Shown: positions 24,055-31,601 of the stretch, one piece after another
Layout: every line of letters begins with the position of its first letter
Numbering within the stretch: the first letter of the stretch is position 1
Source of the DNA: a virus
Length of the DNA: 45,482 nucleotides
Reading direction: 5' to 3' (one strand)
Virus record (IMG/VR): IMGVR_UViG_3300035698_007087
Coordinates: 1 to 45,482 of that record
The notes under the pieces: model-generated
What the model was told of the DNA's origin: nothing
The model's input: the letters and a program-made list of their open reading frames with translations, nothing else
Database searches by the model: none
Position numbers and translations under genes: made by a program

Positions 24055-24231
24055 CTATAGCTTCCCCAAGAACTCAGCTGATAGTCTTACCATATCCCTT
24101 TCATATACTTCAACATGTGTAGTGTTAAGTATCTTATCAAGATCTTTAGTAGTCATATCAGCCATATGATCTTCAAGTAGTTTTAGAATAGTCTTAGCAG
24201 CGGCTACTGCTTTAATTGTCTTAGCGTCCAT
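24055..24231 (-). CDS. Small helical hypothetical protein
   Basis: 58 residues (MDAKTIKAVAAAKTILKLLE..., ending SAEFLGKL), almost entirely helical and Lys/Ala-rich. Its ATG overlaps the stop of the 5'-3' exonuclease gene (ATGGACGCTAA), and GGAGG lies 7-8 bases upstream. Unknown function, probably tied to replication by position. Confidence 0.6.
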   Translation of the reverse strand: MDAKTIKAVAAAKTILKLLEDHMADMTTKDLDKILNTTHVEVYERDMVRLSAEFLGKL

Positions 24232-24964
24232 CTATATCCTCCTCGGATCTATGTATCCATAATAGTTGATATACTTCATCAAACCTATCCTCTACCTTCT
24301 GTTCTTTATATATATTATACACTGCTTCCTTGAGTTGGTCAACTGTTCCACATCCACACAATGTTTTATATGTCTTCACATCCCCGTACCCTTTGATACC
24401 TGGTATATTGTCAGCTATATCCCCTAATAGCATTTGTGCATAAAACCAAGCTAGTCCTGTACCAAACAACTTAGACTTCTTACCGTACTTCCTCTCAAGT
24501 AATAAAATACCAGGGTCTGCGACATAGTATGGGGGCTTGTCTCCCATCTCCCAATGCCATCCTTCTATCATTCTCATATCCTTATCAGCGGATACTATGA
24601 CACAGTTCTCTGGATCCTTAGAACAAACTATCCCTAGTTCGTCATCAGCTTCCTTTCCTCCTATGACTATTGCGTGATGCACATTAATCAAATACTCCCT
24701 TATTTCCTTGTAATGGAGCGGCTTAGACTCCTCCTTTCGATGGCCTTTGTACTCTTTAGTCTTAGCTATATCTAACCTAAAATTAGATTTATCATCTGAG
24801 GTTAGGTATAGTGTAACTTTATCTATAGTAAAATGTTCAGCTAATCGTTCCTTGTAGCTTACTAGCATCCTCTTTACTATATACAGGGCATGGCTTAAAG
24901 GTTCCATCTTAGCCCCATGCCCCGCCTTATAGACTAATAGGTCTGCATCTATTAGTATATGCAT
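24221..24964 (-). CDS. 5'-3' exonuclease (FEN/PIN-like, T7 gp6 / Pol I N-domain type)
   Basis: 247 residues from the ATG with GAGGGAG 6 bases upstream. 'ILIDADLLVYKAG' begins the PIN-like fold. 'GGKEADDELGIV' and 'VIVSADKDMRMI' carry metal-binding acids. 'LLGDIADNIPGIKGYGDVKT' is the helix-hairpin-helix that grips DNA. In T7-type replication this enzyme removes primers and degrades host DNA. The DNA polymerase here lacks this domain, so the activity is supplied as a separate protein. Confidence 0.85.
   Translation of the reverse strand: MHILIDADLLVYKAGHGAKMEPLSHALYIVKRMLVSYKERLAEHFTIDKVTLYLTSDDKSNFRLDIAKTKEYKGHRKEESKPLHYKEIREYLINVHHAIVIGGKEADDELGIVCSKDPENCVIVSADKDMRMIEGWHWEMGDKPPYYVADPGILLLERKYGKKSKLFGTGLAWFYAQMLLGDIADNIPGIKGYGDVKTYKTLCGCGTVDQLKEAVYNIYKEQKVEDRFDEVYQLLWIHRSEEDIDGR
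24314..24342 (-). promoter_or_regulatory. Sigma70-type promoter inside the exonuclease gene
   Basis: On the minus strand: TTGACC (24337-24342), 17 bp, perfect TATAAT (24314-24319). It would serve the 58-residue gene, the 66-residue gene and endonuclease I. Confidence 0.55.
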
Positions 24965-24979
24965 TAACAACTCCCTCTA

Positions 24980-25477
24980 TTAAAAAGCATCTTTCTTAGC
25001 TTTAGGTTCGTTAGTATAACCGTCTTTAGCTTCAAACATGTTATTAACTTTCTCATACTTAACTAAGTCAATAACTTGTAACCCATTAAGCCTAGTGGTA
25101 GCTCCAGTACCAAACTTATTTGAGTATGGGATTATGCTAAAGTTAACTGTGCAGATACTGCCGTTACCTATTAATGTTCCTTCCTCCAATGGTTGTAGGT
25201 CAGCTGTAACAACTTGTGGACCTGGGATTTCCTTTTGAGTTGCTTTAGATACTGCTCCCCTCTTAAATACAAATACTTTTTCCTCCTCTGAGTCAGTCTT
25301 AATGTTCTGAGCAATCTTATGCTCTGCACGTAAAGCTTCTAACTCCTTCTCAAGATCTTTATCTAGGACAAGGTTGACTTGATACTCCAATTTACCGCTC
25401 ATTTGGTTTAACTGAGGACTGGCAACTCTAGCCCATTTAACTTTACCTGTTAACGTTTTAGTAATGATTTCCGTCAT
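24980..25477 (-). CDS. Single-stranded DNA-binding protein (T7 gp2.5-like)
   Basis: 165 residues from the ATG preceded by AGGAG; an in-frame start 45 bases upstream has no such site. The N-terminal beta core 'LTGKVKWARVASPQLN...LEYQVNLVLDKDLEKEL' and the later 'TLIGNGSICTVNFSIIPYSN' with 'TRLNGLQVIDLVKYE' follow the gp2.5 / phage SSB (DUF2815-like) pattern. It ends in Asp-Ala-Phe, and a terminal Phe is what gp2.5 uses to contact polymerase. Placed between DNA polymerase and the 5'-3' exonuclease. Confidence 0.8.
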   Translation of the reverse strand: MTEIITKTLTGKVKWARVASPQLNQMSGKLEYQVNLVLDKDLEKELEALRAEHKIAQNIKTDSEEEKVFVFKRGAVSKATQKEIPGPQVVTADLQPLEEGTLIGNGSICTVNFSIIPYSNKFGTGATTRLNGLQVIDLVKYEKVNNMFEAKDGYTNEPKAKKDAF

Positions 25478-25544
25478 TATATTCTCCTGGTTTATAGTTT
25501 CTTGATTACAATTAGTACCCATATCTAATTATGAGTACTTAGTC

Positions 25545-25573
25545 AGTATACCTTAATTACCTCCTAATGTCAA
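25545..25573 (-). promoter_or_regulatory. Sigma70-type promoter for SSB and exonuclease
   Basis: On the minus strand: TTGACA (25568-25573), 17 bp, TATACT (25545-25550), about 70 bases upstream of the SSB start in the 130-bp gap after the polymerase gene. Confidence 0.75.
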
Positions 25574-25606
25574 TAGTACACTTGGATGTATTTTAGTGTA
25601 CCTCCT

Positions 25607-27385
25607 CTACTTAGCTTCTGCCCAGCTATCTCCTACCCCTATATCGCTAATCATAGGTACAGTTAGTTCTACGCATGATTCCATTATCTTCTTTACTGCC
25701 TTAGCATCCTCCTCATTGTCTAGTGATAAGTTTATCTCATCATGTACTGAGAATAGCATATCTATTCCGGCTTTATCTATAGCTATCATAGCTTCAATTA
25801 CTTGATCTGCTGCACTACCTTGAATTAGTTTATTAAGTCCTTTATATCCAAACCCTTTAATTCTTCCAGTCTCTTCATCAAATACTGCGCTATCCAGGTA
25901 AGACTTCCTATTACCTAACGTAAGTATGTACCCTCTATCTTCTAGTACTTGCTTACAGTAATTACTTAACCCTTTAAGGTACGGTAGCTTCTCGTTATAC
26001 TGTGCAAGTATATACTTAGCCCTTTCCTTACCTGACTTAAGAGCTTTAGTTAGTGTAGCTATACCCATCCCGTAGCTAAGACCTAAGTTAACAACCTTAG
26101 CATCATTTCTAGGTATGTTACACAAGTCTGCTACTAGTTGGTGTATGCACATCTTAGGGTCCTTATAATACTTGTTAGCGAGATACGCCCCTCCTTTAAC
26201 TCCTGCTACGTATGCATAATGTACCTGTAATCTTGTCTCCTGTGAGCTAAAGTCTAAGCTATACCACTTATCACCATCATCTGGTATGTACACAGACCTT
26301 ATTAAGGGCCCTATCTCATCGTCTCTAGACGGTATTTGTTGGATGTTAGGTGATACACAGCTAAACCTTCCAGTACGTGCCCCAAATAATCTAAACTCTG
26401 GGTATACTCTACCCTTCTTTTCTAAAGGAAGTATCCTCTGCACCTCTGATACCTTATCACAGAAGTCTCTCCTAGCTTTCTGATACTTTCTATGCTCCTT
26501 CATCTTCTTACATATTGGGTACGCCTGGTCTTGTAGCCAGTCTGATTTAATACTTGGGTTACCTTTACGTGTTCTAGGGTATGGTATCTCTAATTTATCA
26601 AATATTAAACTTACTTGTTTAGATGAATTTAAGTTAAACTCCTCCCCCGCTATCTCATATATGCTATTAAGTGAGTTTATTTCCTTAGTATACAGTATGT
26701 CCCTCACATTAGATAACCTATCTAGGTCTATCCTTACTCCCCTAGCTCTCGTCTTAATTAGTATCTTATACATTCTACTTATCTTATCTAGCCATATCCT
26801 GTCACAATCAGGTAAGAAGTTATGGTATAGCTTATAAGTTAAGTTTACATCTTGCTCAGCATACTCAGCTACAAGGTCAGGTCTAACCTTCTCTAATTGA
26901 TCCATATGCCTTTTAGCATATAGTGTTGCACTCTTAATAATTCTCTCTTTCCACTTAGCCGATCTTGGCCCCTTTCTTTCACTTACATTAAATAGCCTAT
27001 GCCTTATAGCCATTAGGCCTAGTGTTGTGCTAGACTTGTGCTCCTTTAGATACCTTTCGGATAAGGCATCCAGGCCATAGCTTGGTAGTACGTTATTAAA
27101 TATCTTAGCCATAATCATTGTATCTATAAGGTACTTATTAGAGATATCTACTCCCCACATTACTAAGATACCTACATCATACTGTAAATTATGGCACACT
27201 ATGGTCTTAGCTTTACGTACATACTCTAATATTATCTCCTTAGATCTAATATATACAGCATGGTTCATAAAGTCTGTACGTACAGCAGCACCTAGGACAG
27301 TCATCCTTCCATGCACCCACCCTGAGCCTAACTCTTTCAGGTATGGGTCTACTGTCTCAAAGTCAATAAATAGTATATTATTCAT
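25607..27385 (-). CDS. Family A DNA polymerase with 3'-5' proofreading domain
   Basis: 592 residues. Exonuclease motifs: 'LFIDFETVDP' (Asp8, Glu10), 'IVCHNLQYDVGIL' (Asp70), 'YAEQDVNL' (Tyr175, Asp179). Polymerase motifs: 'FGARTGRFSC', motif A 'WYSLDFSSQETRLQ' (Asp378), motif B 'RNDAKVVNLGLSYG' (Arg426, Lys430, Tyr438), motif C 'LFSVHDEIN' (Asp549). The residue at E. coli Pol I position 762 (here 434) is Leu, not the Tyr of T7 or Phe of Pol I. Length and layout are T7-like, without a 5'-nuclease domain. Translation is coupled by ATGA to the zinc-finger gene upstream. Confidence 0.95.
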   Translation of the reverse strand: MNNILFIDFETVDPYLKELGSGWVHGRMTVLGAAVRTDFMNHAVYIRSKEIILEYVRKAKTIVCHNLQYDVGILVMWGVDISNKYLIDTMIMAKIFNNVLPSYGLDALSERYLKEHKSSTTLGLMAIRHRLFNVSERKGPRSAKWKERIIKSATLYAKRHMDQLEKVRPDLVAEYAEQDVNLTYKLYHNFLPDCDRIWLDKISRMYKILIKTRARGVRIDLDRLSNVRDILYTKEINSLNSIYEIAGEEFNLNSSKQVSLIFDKLEIPYPRTRKGNPSIKSDWLQDQAYPICKKMKEHRKYQKARRDFCDKVSEVQRILPLEKKGRVYPEFRLFGARTGRFSCVSPNIQQIPSRDDEIGPLIRSVYIPDDGDKWYSLDFSSQETRLQVHYAYVAGVKGGAYLANKYYKDPKMCIHQLVADLCNIPRNDAKVVNLGLSYGMGIATLTKALKSGKERAKYILAQYNEKLPYLKGLSNYCKQVLEDRGYILTLGNRKSYLDSAVFDEETGRIKGFGYKGLNKLIQGSAADQVIEAMIAIDKAGIDMLFSVHDEINLSLDNEEDAKAVKKIMESCVELTVPMISDIGVGDSWAEAK

Positions 27386-27566
27386 ATAAACTTATGCTGC
27401 CGTTCATGATGTCTTCTTCCTCATTAAAGCCATAATAGCCTCTGTTGTCTAACTCTTCACCTACTTCTGCTCTACACTCACTGCACAAGTCTTCTGGTGC
27501 ACCATCACTTCTAACTAAGGTTAACTCAAAATCAGTTAACGGCTTGTTACATGCTAAACATCTCAT
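27378..27566 (-). CDS. Small zinc-finger protein
   Basis: 62 residues. 'MRCLACNKPLTDFEL' and 'EDLCSECRAEVGEE' give a Cys4 zinc site of the kind found next to DNA polymerase in many T7-like phages. Ends acidic. GGAGG about 10 bases upstream; stop overlaps the polymerase ATG. Unknown role. Confidence 0.7.
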   Translation of the reverse strand: MRCLACNKPLTDFELTLVRSDGAPEDLCSECRAEVGEELDNRGYYGFNEEEDIMNGSISLYE

Positions 27567-27570
27567 TTTA

Positions 27571-27759
27571 CTATCTCCTCCAAAATGGTCTGTTAATTCC
27601 GTTCCTTTCTATGTATCTTGCTCTCTCTTCGTCTGATCTTCTTTGTAACTCTTCGTCACTAAGTACTACGTATCCTCTTACCTCCCTGTCCCTTCTTAGT
27701 AGTTCCCTAACGTGTCTATAGCTTTGAAGGTAACTTCTATTGTTGTTTGTTGCTCTCAT
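27571..27759 (-). CDS. Small arginine-rich hypothetical protein
   Basis: 62 residues, about one in four Arg ('YRHVRELLRRDREVRGYV', 'RRSDEERARYIERNGIN'), helical, probably nucleic-acid binding. GGAGG stands 8 bases before the ATG. First gene after the promoter at 27799. Confidence 0.55.
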   Translation of the reverse strand: MRATNNNRSYLQSYRHVRELLRRDREVRGYVVLSDEELQRRSDEERARYIERNGINRPFWRR

Positions 27760-27798
27760 TTTGGGTTCCTCCTGCTATCTTTCTTACTCCATACTTAT

Positions 27799-27827
27799 AG
27801 TATTTCATACTTTGGGCTACCTGTCAA
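27799..27827 (-). promoter_or_regulatory. Sigma70-type promoter for the polymerase operon
   Basis: On the minus strand: TTGACA (27822-27827), 17 bp, AATACT (27799-27804), then ATAAGTATGG, a start-site region almost identical to that of the promoters at 28178 and 34720. Confidence 0.8.
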
Positions 27828-27838
27828 GTTATATTTTA

Positions 27839-28030
27839 CTAAAATGCTATTGATACCAGAACTAGTGCAACTACCCATATTCCTATAACTACTGCTAGTG
27901 CTATTGCATCTTCTTTATTAATTGATTGTCTCCTACCTCTTCTCTCATCTGCTAGATTAGCAGTTTTCTTATAAGTATCATATGGTTCGTATGATTTGTA
28001 TCTAAATATTGTTCTTTTTAAGCTACGCAT
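27839..28030 (-). CDS. Small tail-anchored membrane protein
   Basis: 63 residues from ATG at 28030 (a GTG one codon upstream is possible). Basic N-terminal half ('MRSLKRTIFRYKSYEPYD', 'ERRGRRQSINKEDAI') and one C-terminal membrane segment 'LAVVIGIWVVALVLVSIAF'. First gene of the leftward operon from the promoter at 28178, hence probably early. Unknown function. Confidence 0.6.
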   Translation of the reverse strand: MRSLKRTIFRYKSYEPYDTYKKTANLADERRGRRQSINKEDAIALAVVIGIWVVALVLVSIAF

Positions 28031-28074
28031 CACTGGTTATCCTTCTATATTGTGTAATTAATCCTATTTAGTGC

Positions 28075-28103
28075 TTGACTTTCATTTGATTCTATGCTAT
28101 AAT
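28075..28103 (+). promoter_or_regulatory. Near-consensus sigma70 promoter (extended -10)
   Basis: TTGACT at 28075-28080, 17 bp, perfect TATAAT at 28098-28103, with TG at 28095-28096 one base before the -10. It is among the strongest-looking promoters of the window and faces right into the control region, where it meets the opposing promoter at 28178. Confidence 0.85.
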
Positions 28104-28131
28104 ATGATTATGCCGCCAAGCGGAGGAACAT

Positions 28132-28179
28132 ATGTACTCTATCAATCCTTGTTCCTATATCCCTTTCCTATACTTATAG
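28132..28179 (+). CDS. Possible 15-residue leader peptide
   Basis: ATG at 28132 with GGAGG (28122-28126) 5 bases before it, about 25 bases downstream of the start expected from the promoter at 28075. It encodes MYSINPCSYIPFLYL and stops inside the opposing promoter. A small hairpin CCGC-CAA-GCGG (28112-28122) covers part of the ribosome-binding site. It may be a leader peptide, a small membrane-active peptide or chance. Confidence 0.35.
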   Translation: MYSINPCSYIPFLYL

Positions 28180-28206
28180 TATTTCACATTTTTAGGGATT
28201 AGTCAA
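28178..28206 (-). promoter_or_regulatory. Leftward early sigma70-type promoter
   Basis: On the minus strand: TTGACT (28201-28206), 17 bp, AATACT (28178-28183), followed by ATAAGTATAGG. It drives the minus-strand operon beginning at 28030 and faces the rightward promoter at 28075. Confidence 0.8.
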
Positions 28207-28228
28207 GGTGCCAAGATGATTAAATTAC

Positions 28229-28257
28229 TTGACAATTAATGAGAAGTATGGAATACT
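28229..28257 (+). promoter_or_regulatory. Rightward sigma70-type promoter for the ClpX-like gene
   Basis: TTGACA at 28229-28234, 17 bp, AATACT at 28252-28257, followed by ATAATAATG. It starts transcription about 25 bases before the ClpX-like gene. Confidence 0.8.
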
Positions 28258-28291
28258 ATAATAATGATGCAAGCTGAGAAGGATAACTATA

Positions 28292-29182
28292 ATGAATGAA
28301 GTATACGAGCAGATTTTAGAGCACCTAGATAGGCGTGTAGCAGGGCTGACTAAAGCTAAAGATAAGCTTGCTACATTAGGTCGTATGTATATAAAGAGAT
28401 GTCAGAGGACAGCTGAGGGTACTCCATTGAAGGATTTACCTAACCTTAACATGTTTTTAATAGGGCCAACAGGTACTGGTAAAACATTACTGGTAAAGAC
28501 TATGGCAGATTCGTTGTATGTACCCTTTATACGTGTAGATTGCTCTAGCTTAGCCCAGGTTGGCTGGTCTGGAACAGATATATCAGAACACCTAGCAAGA
28601 TTTACACCTAAACTAGATGAAGTAGGTTTCGGGGTCATTATGTTAGATGAGTTTGATAAATTAGGTAATAAGGTCGTATCGGAGAGTGGCAGCGTACCTT
28701 CACTAGGTATCCAACATAACTTACTTGACTTATTAGATGGTAGTTATGAGCATAAAGATGTATCAGACTGTATTAATAATTGCCTGGTACTATGCTCAGG
28801 TGCATTCTCAGAAGGTACAGAACATGCTAAGAAGGATAAGTCCAATATTGGGTTTATGGATCAACCAACTAATAAGGAACCGATGAAGTGGAAGAAAGTA
28901 ATGAAAGACTCAGGTATACTACCAGAGGTTGTAGGTAGAATACTTGATGTTATAGAAACTGAACCATTAAATAAGGAAGAGATTAGGGAGGTTATAGAAG
29001 ATAAGGAAGGAAGTATATTTAATAAATTTAAGAATCTATTTCCTGAATTAGAGCTATCTGACGAAGATATAGACACTCTTATTGAAATGACCTATGGAAG
29101 TGAATATGGGTTAAGAGAGTTAAATACAAGCATGTACAATGTGTTACATGATAAGTTAACTAAAGGTAACAAAGATGAGTAA
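28292..29182 (+). CDS. ClpX-like AAA+ unfoldase retaining the IGF ClpP-docking motif
   Basis: 296 residues; E. coli ClpX has 424, and the N-terminal zinc-binding domain is missing. Motifs in order: Walker A 'GPTGTGKT' (58-65), pore loop 'GWSG' (91-94, GYVG in ClpX), Walker B 'IMLDEFDK' (116-123), sensor 1 'LVLCSGAF' (165-172, ClpX F-I-C-G-G-A-F), 'IGF' (186-188), arginine finger Arg216 in 'LPEVVGR', sensor 2 Arg275 in 'YGLREL'. IGF is the loop by which ClpX, but not general AAA+ proteins, docks ClpP. It overlaps the endolysin gene by 8 bases and has its own promoter. Confidence 0.85.
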   Translation: MNEVYEQILEHLDRRVAGLTKAKDKLATLGRMYIKRCQRTAEGTPLKDLPNLNMFLIGPTGTGKTLLVKTMADSLYVPFIRVDCSSLAQVGWSGTDISEHLARFTPKLDEVGFGVIMLDEFDKLGNKVVSESGSVPSLGIQHNLLDLLDGSYEHKDVSDCINNCLVLCSGAFSEGTEHAKKDKSNIGFMDQPTNKEPMKWKKVMKDSGILPEVVGRILDVIETEPLNKEEIREVIEDKEGSIFNKFKNLFPELELSDEDIDTLIEMTYGSEYGLRELNTSMYNVLHDKLTKGNKDE

Positions 29183-29678
29183 GAAACATAATTTATTTAA
29201 ATCAAGAACAAGAATGGCTGATGCACATACAGTGATACTACATCATACTGGGGGAGGAACATTGAGGGGTGCTGAGGATACTTTAGTTAAGAAAGGCTTA
29301 GGGTACCATTACATGATAGATAAAGATGGTACTATTATAGAGTATGTACCACCAGATAGGTACTGTTCTCATGCATTTAGAAATAATACTGGTACTGTTG
29401 GAGTGTCCTTTGTAGGAGGTGGTAAGTATGGGCCAATGAGTGGTATTCAACTAGAAAGTATAGTTTATTTAATGAGACTACTTAAGGTAAACAGTGGTAT
29501 TACACACTTTACTGGTCATAAACATGTAGATCCTAGAGGGTGGAAGATAGATCCTAGATGGGAAGGTGAGCCACCTAATGGCATTGATTGGGATGTAGAT
29601 AGAGTTAAAATGGAGTATCTAGAATTAAGAACAGGATTAAAGGCTAAGTTTAAGGATAGTGTTAAGGGTAAGTATTAA
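29175..29678 (+). CDS. Endolysin, N-acetylmuramoyl-L-alanine amidase
   Basis: 167 residues of the amidase_2/PGRP fold, like T7 lysozyme (151). 'VILHHTGGGT' supplies the first zinc His (23 or 24), 'LGYHYMIDKDGTI' the conserved Tyr/His, and 'FTGHKHVDPRGWKIDP' the second His, Lys124 and Asp126. It cleaves the amide between MurNAc and L-Ala in peptidoglycan. No signal peptide, so release needs a holin (candidate at 30917). Translationally coupled to the ClpX-like gene. Confidence 0.85.
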   Translation: MSKKHNLFKSRTRMADAHTVILHHTGGGTLRGAEDTLVKKGLGYHYMIDKDGTIIEYVPPDRYCSHAFRNNTGTVGVSFVGGGKYGPMSGIQLESIVYLMRLLKVNSGITHFTGHKHVDPRGWKIDPRWEGEPPNGIDWDVDRVKMEYLELRTGLKAKFKDSVKGKY

Positions 29679-29691
29679 TAATAAATATATG

Positions 29692-29720
29692 TTGACACTA
29701 GCCATAGTTTATGCCATACT
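29692..29720 (+). promoter_or_regulatory. Sigma70-type promoter
   Basis: TTGACA at 29692-29697, 17 bp, CATACT at 29715-29720, followed by ATAAATATAG. Drives the gene at 29745 and those after it. Confidence 0.8.
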
Positions 29721-29744
29721 ATAAATATAGAGAAGGAGGATGCC

Positions 29745-29969
29745 ATGAGACCACAACACACAATGACTTACACAGTAAGCAAGCGGAAGACGGATAGAAT
29801 AGTAAATGGGAGGACAGTTTGTGAGTACGAATGTGGGGACTACTTCTTTAAAGATATAGACTTACTAGACCAAGGAGTTGAGGAACAGTACTTAAATGAT
29901 GCAGCCATCAAAGCTTTCCATTCTATTTACAAGCTTAAAGATGTACGCTTAATCGTAAGAGAGGAATAG
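29745..29969 (+). CDS. Hypothetical protein
   Basis: 74 residues, mixed charge ('YTVSKRKTDRIVNGRTVCEY', then 'LIVREE' at the end). AAGGAGG lies 6 bases before the ATG and a promoter directly upstream, so it is well expressed. No recognised motif. Confidence 0.6.
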   Translation: MRPQHTMTYTVSKRKTDRIVNGRTVCEYECGDYFFKDIDLLDQGVEEQYLNDAAIKAFHSIYKLKDVRLIVREE

Positions 29970-29973
29970 GGTG

Positions 29974-30441
29974 ATGTTAATGAAAAGCATAACTAAACAT
30001 GAACTAAGAGACATGATATCAGAACATACTACATGGCTAGATACAGCTGGTAGGTTAGGTAAGCAGATTAACCTCTCTAGAAGAGTAGTGAGAGGTGTTA
30101 ACTTGTCAGGACGTAACCTATCTAAAGGTATATTTGTTAGTACTAGATTTTATGATGTTAAACTTAAGGAAGCAAAGTTCACTGGAGCTAACCTAGAACG
30201 AGCTTACTTAGGGCCTACTAACTTATCTAAGGTTAGTTTTAAGAAGGCTAATCTTACTAGAACTAACTTTAAGGAAGCAATATTAAATAGCACTAATTTT
30301 CATGGAGCTAAGTTTAATAATACCAACTTTGAAGGTACATTATTAAGTAATGCTCTATTTGATGATGACATGTTACGTAAGATAAAGAAAAGAGTAGTAG
30401 AATCAATGGATAACAAGACTCCACTAGTCCTAACAATATAA
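29974..30441 (+). CDS. Pentapeptide-repeat protein
   Basis: About 155 residues; GTG 29971, ATG 29974 and ATG 29980 are all possible starts, and GAGGAA best fits 29974. From about residue 55 the pattern A/x-N/D-[LF]-x-x repeats ('AKFTGANLERAYLGPTNLSK', 'ANLTRTNFKEAILNSTNF'), forming a right-handed quadrilateral helix of roughly 14 turns' worth of repeats. Some such proteins mimic DNA and protect or inhibit gyrase; a host-takeover role is possible but not shown by sequence. Confidence 0.75.
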   Translation: MLMKSITKHELRDMISEHTTWLDTAGRLGKQINLSRRVVRGVNLSGRNLSKGIFVSTRFYDVKLKEAKFTGANLERAYLGPTNLSKVSFKKANLTRTNFKEAILNSTNFHGAKFNNTNFEGTLLSNALFDDDMLRKIKKRVVESMDNKTPLVLTI

Positions 30442-30451
30442 GAGGGATACC

Positions 30452-30898
30452 ATGACTGATGTGTATGTAATTGAAGAGGGGGACCCAAGAGGGTTCAGTA
30501 CAACTCCCTATGCTTATAGAGAGTTCCTTAAGCAAGAGAATTTAGGTGTATTTATATACGAGATATTAAGCACTATAGATGTGTTAGGCAGTACTTCAGA
30601 GGCCGAGGCTGTAGGTGAGGAGATAAGGATATCCATATTAGAGACACCACTACCTAGACCTCTAATAGAGGCTGTAGTAGCTGAATTTCTTAAGTTTGAT
30701 AGTACAACATTATTTGAGGTAAGCTCGTTAGGTGTTACAAATGTACCATTAGAGGTAAGGGGAATAGCTAACGTAATCACCGCAATTCATGAGGTGTTTG
30801 CCTCACTATGGAGTGATAAAGCTATACTATATAGAGAGCAGCAAGGCTTTGAGCATGAGACTGCTATAATATCAGCAATTATTAAAGAGAACCAGTAG
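30452..30898 (+). CDS. Hypothetical protein
   Basis: 148 residues, acidic and helical ('IRISILETPLPRPLIEAVVA', 'GIANVITAIHEVFASLWS'). GAGGG stands about 8 bases before the ATG. No known motif. Sits between the pentapeptide-repeat and holin genes. Confidence 0.6.
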   Translation: MTDVYVIEEGDPRGFSTTPYAYREFLKQENLGVFIYEILSTIDVLGSTSEAEAVGEEIRISILETPLPRPLIEAVVAEFLKFDSTTLFEVSSLGVTNVPLEVRGIANVITAIHEVFASLWSDKAILYREQQGFEHETAIISAIIKENQ

Positions 30899-30916
30899 TT
30901 TCAGAGGAGAAATAAA

Positions 30917-31315
30917 ATGAGTTGGTTAAGCTTAGTACCAGTTATAGGGGGTATTATAGACAAGATAATACCTGATAAGGATGCAGCAAATAAAGCTAAA
31001 GCTGCCTTAGAGATGATGGCTGCCCAAGGTGAGTTAGATATCATGCTTGAGCAGATTAAGACTAATAGACAGGCTTCCCAGCACAGTAGTATATTTGTAG
31101 CTGGTGCAAGACCATTTATAATCTGGGTATGCGGTAGTGTATTTGCATATCACTATTTACTATACCCTATAATTGTAACAATTGCTAGTATGCATGGGTT
31201 AGATGTCAGTCATCTACCTGTGTTTGATTTAGCTAGTATACAGTATGTGCTAGGTGGTTTATTAGGCTTAGGTGGAATGAGAACTTTTGAGAAGATTAAG
31301 GGGGTTAACAGATGA
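30917..31315 (+). CDS. Holin (3-TM phage holin family)
   Basis: 132 residues. A Lys/Ala-rich helix ('ANKAKAALEMMAAQGELDIM') and 'SIFVAGARPFIIWVCGSVFA' are the hallmarks of the three-membrane-segment holin family. Two more hydrophobic stretches follow ('YHYLLYPIIVTIAS' and 'IQYVLGGLLGLGGMRTFEK'). The end 'GLGGMRTFEKIKGV' is the usual signature of the family. It would permeabilise the inner membrane for the endolysin at 29175. Confidence 0.8.
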   Translation: MSWLSLVPVIGGIIDKIIPDKDAANKAKAALEMMAAQGELDIMLEQIKTNRQASQHSSIFVAGARPFIIWVCGSVFAYHYLLYPIIVTIASMHGLDVSHLPVFDLASIQYVLGGLLGLGGMRTFEKIKGVNR

Positions 31316-31509
31316 AGAAAGAAATTGTAGTTATAAACCCTGAGACGTACTATACGGAACCCGGGGAGTGTAGGTACTGCGGTAGAGATAACAGTACGTT
31401 CACTGTAGATTCATACTTAGCGGATGAATACGGTGCAGAGGACTGGTGCTATATGTGCGATGATTGCTACTACTTAGCAGCGTTAAACAGGATAGGTGGT
31501 AGAAGGTGA
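31312..31509 (+). CDS. Small zinc-binding hypothetical protein
   Basis: 65 residues with 'CRYCGRDNSTF' and 'CYMCDDCYYLA', two Cys pairs for one zinc. ATGA overlap with the holin gene and GTGA overlap with the next small frame. Unknown role. Confidence 0.65.
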   Translation: MKKEIVVINPETYYTEPGECRYCGRDNSTFTVDSYLADEYGAEDWCYMCDDCYYLAALNRIGGRR

Positions 31510-31598
31510 GCGAACCTAACCAAGAGGCAACTTGTAAGTATTCCTTACAGGCTCAAAGTGAGGGTGAACGAAACATAGATTTGAATAGGGAGAGGTAG
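31506..31598 (+). CDS. Possible 30-residue protein (GTG start)
   Basis: GTG overlaps the preceding TGA (GTGA). The frame runs to TAG at 31596-31598, 3 bases before the next ATG, and so fills the gap exactly. The product is hydrophilic (MSEPNQEATCKY...). Only position and coupling support it. Confidence 0.35.
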   Translation: MSEPNQEATCKYSLQAQSEGERNIDLNRER

Positions 31599-31601
31599 AG
31601 G

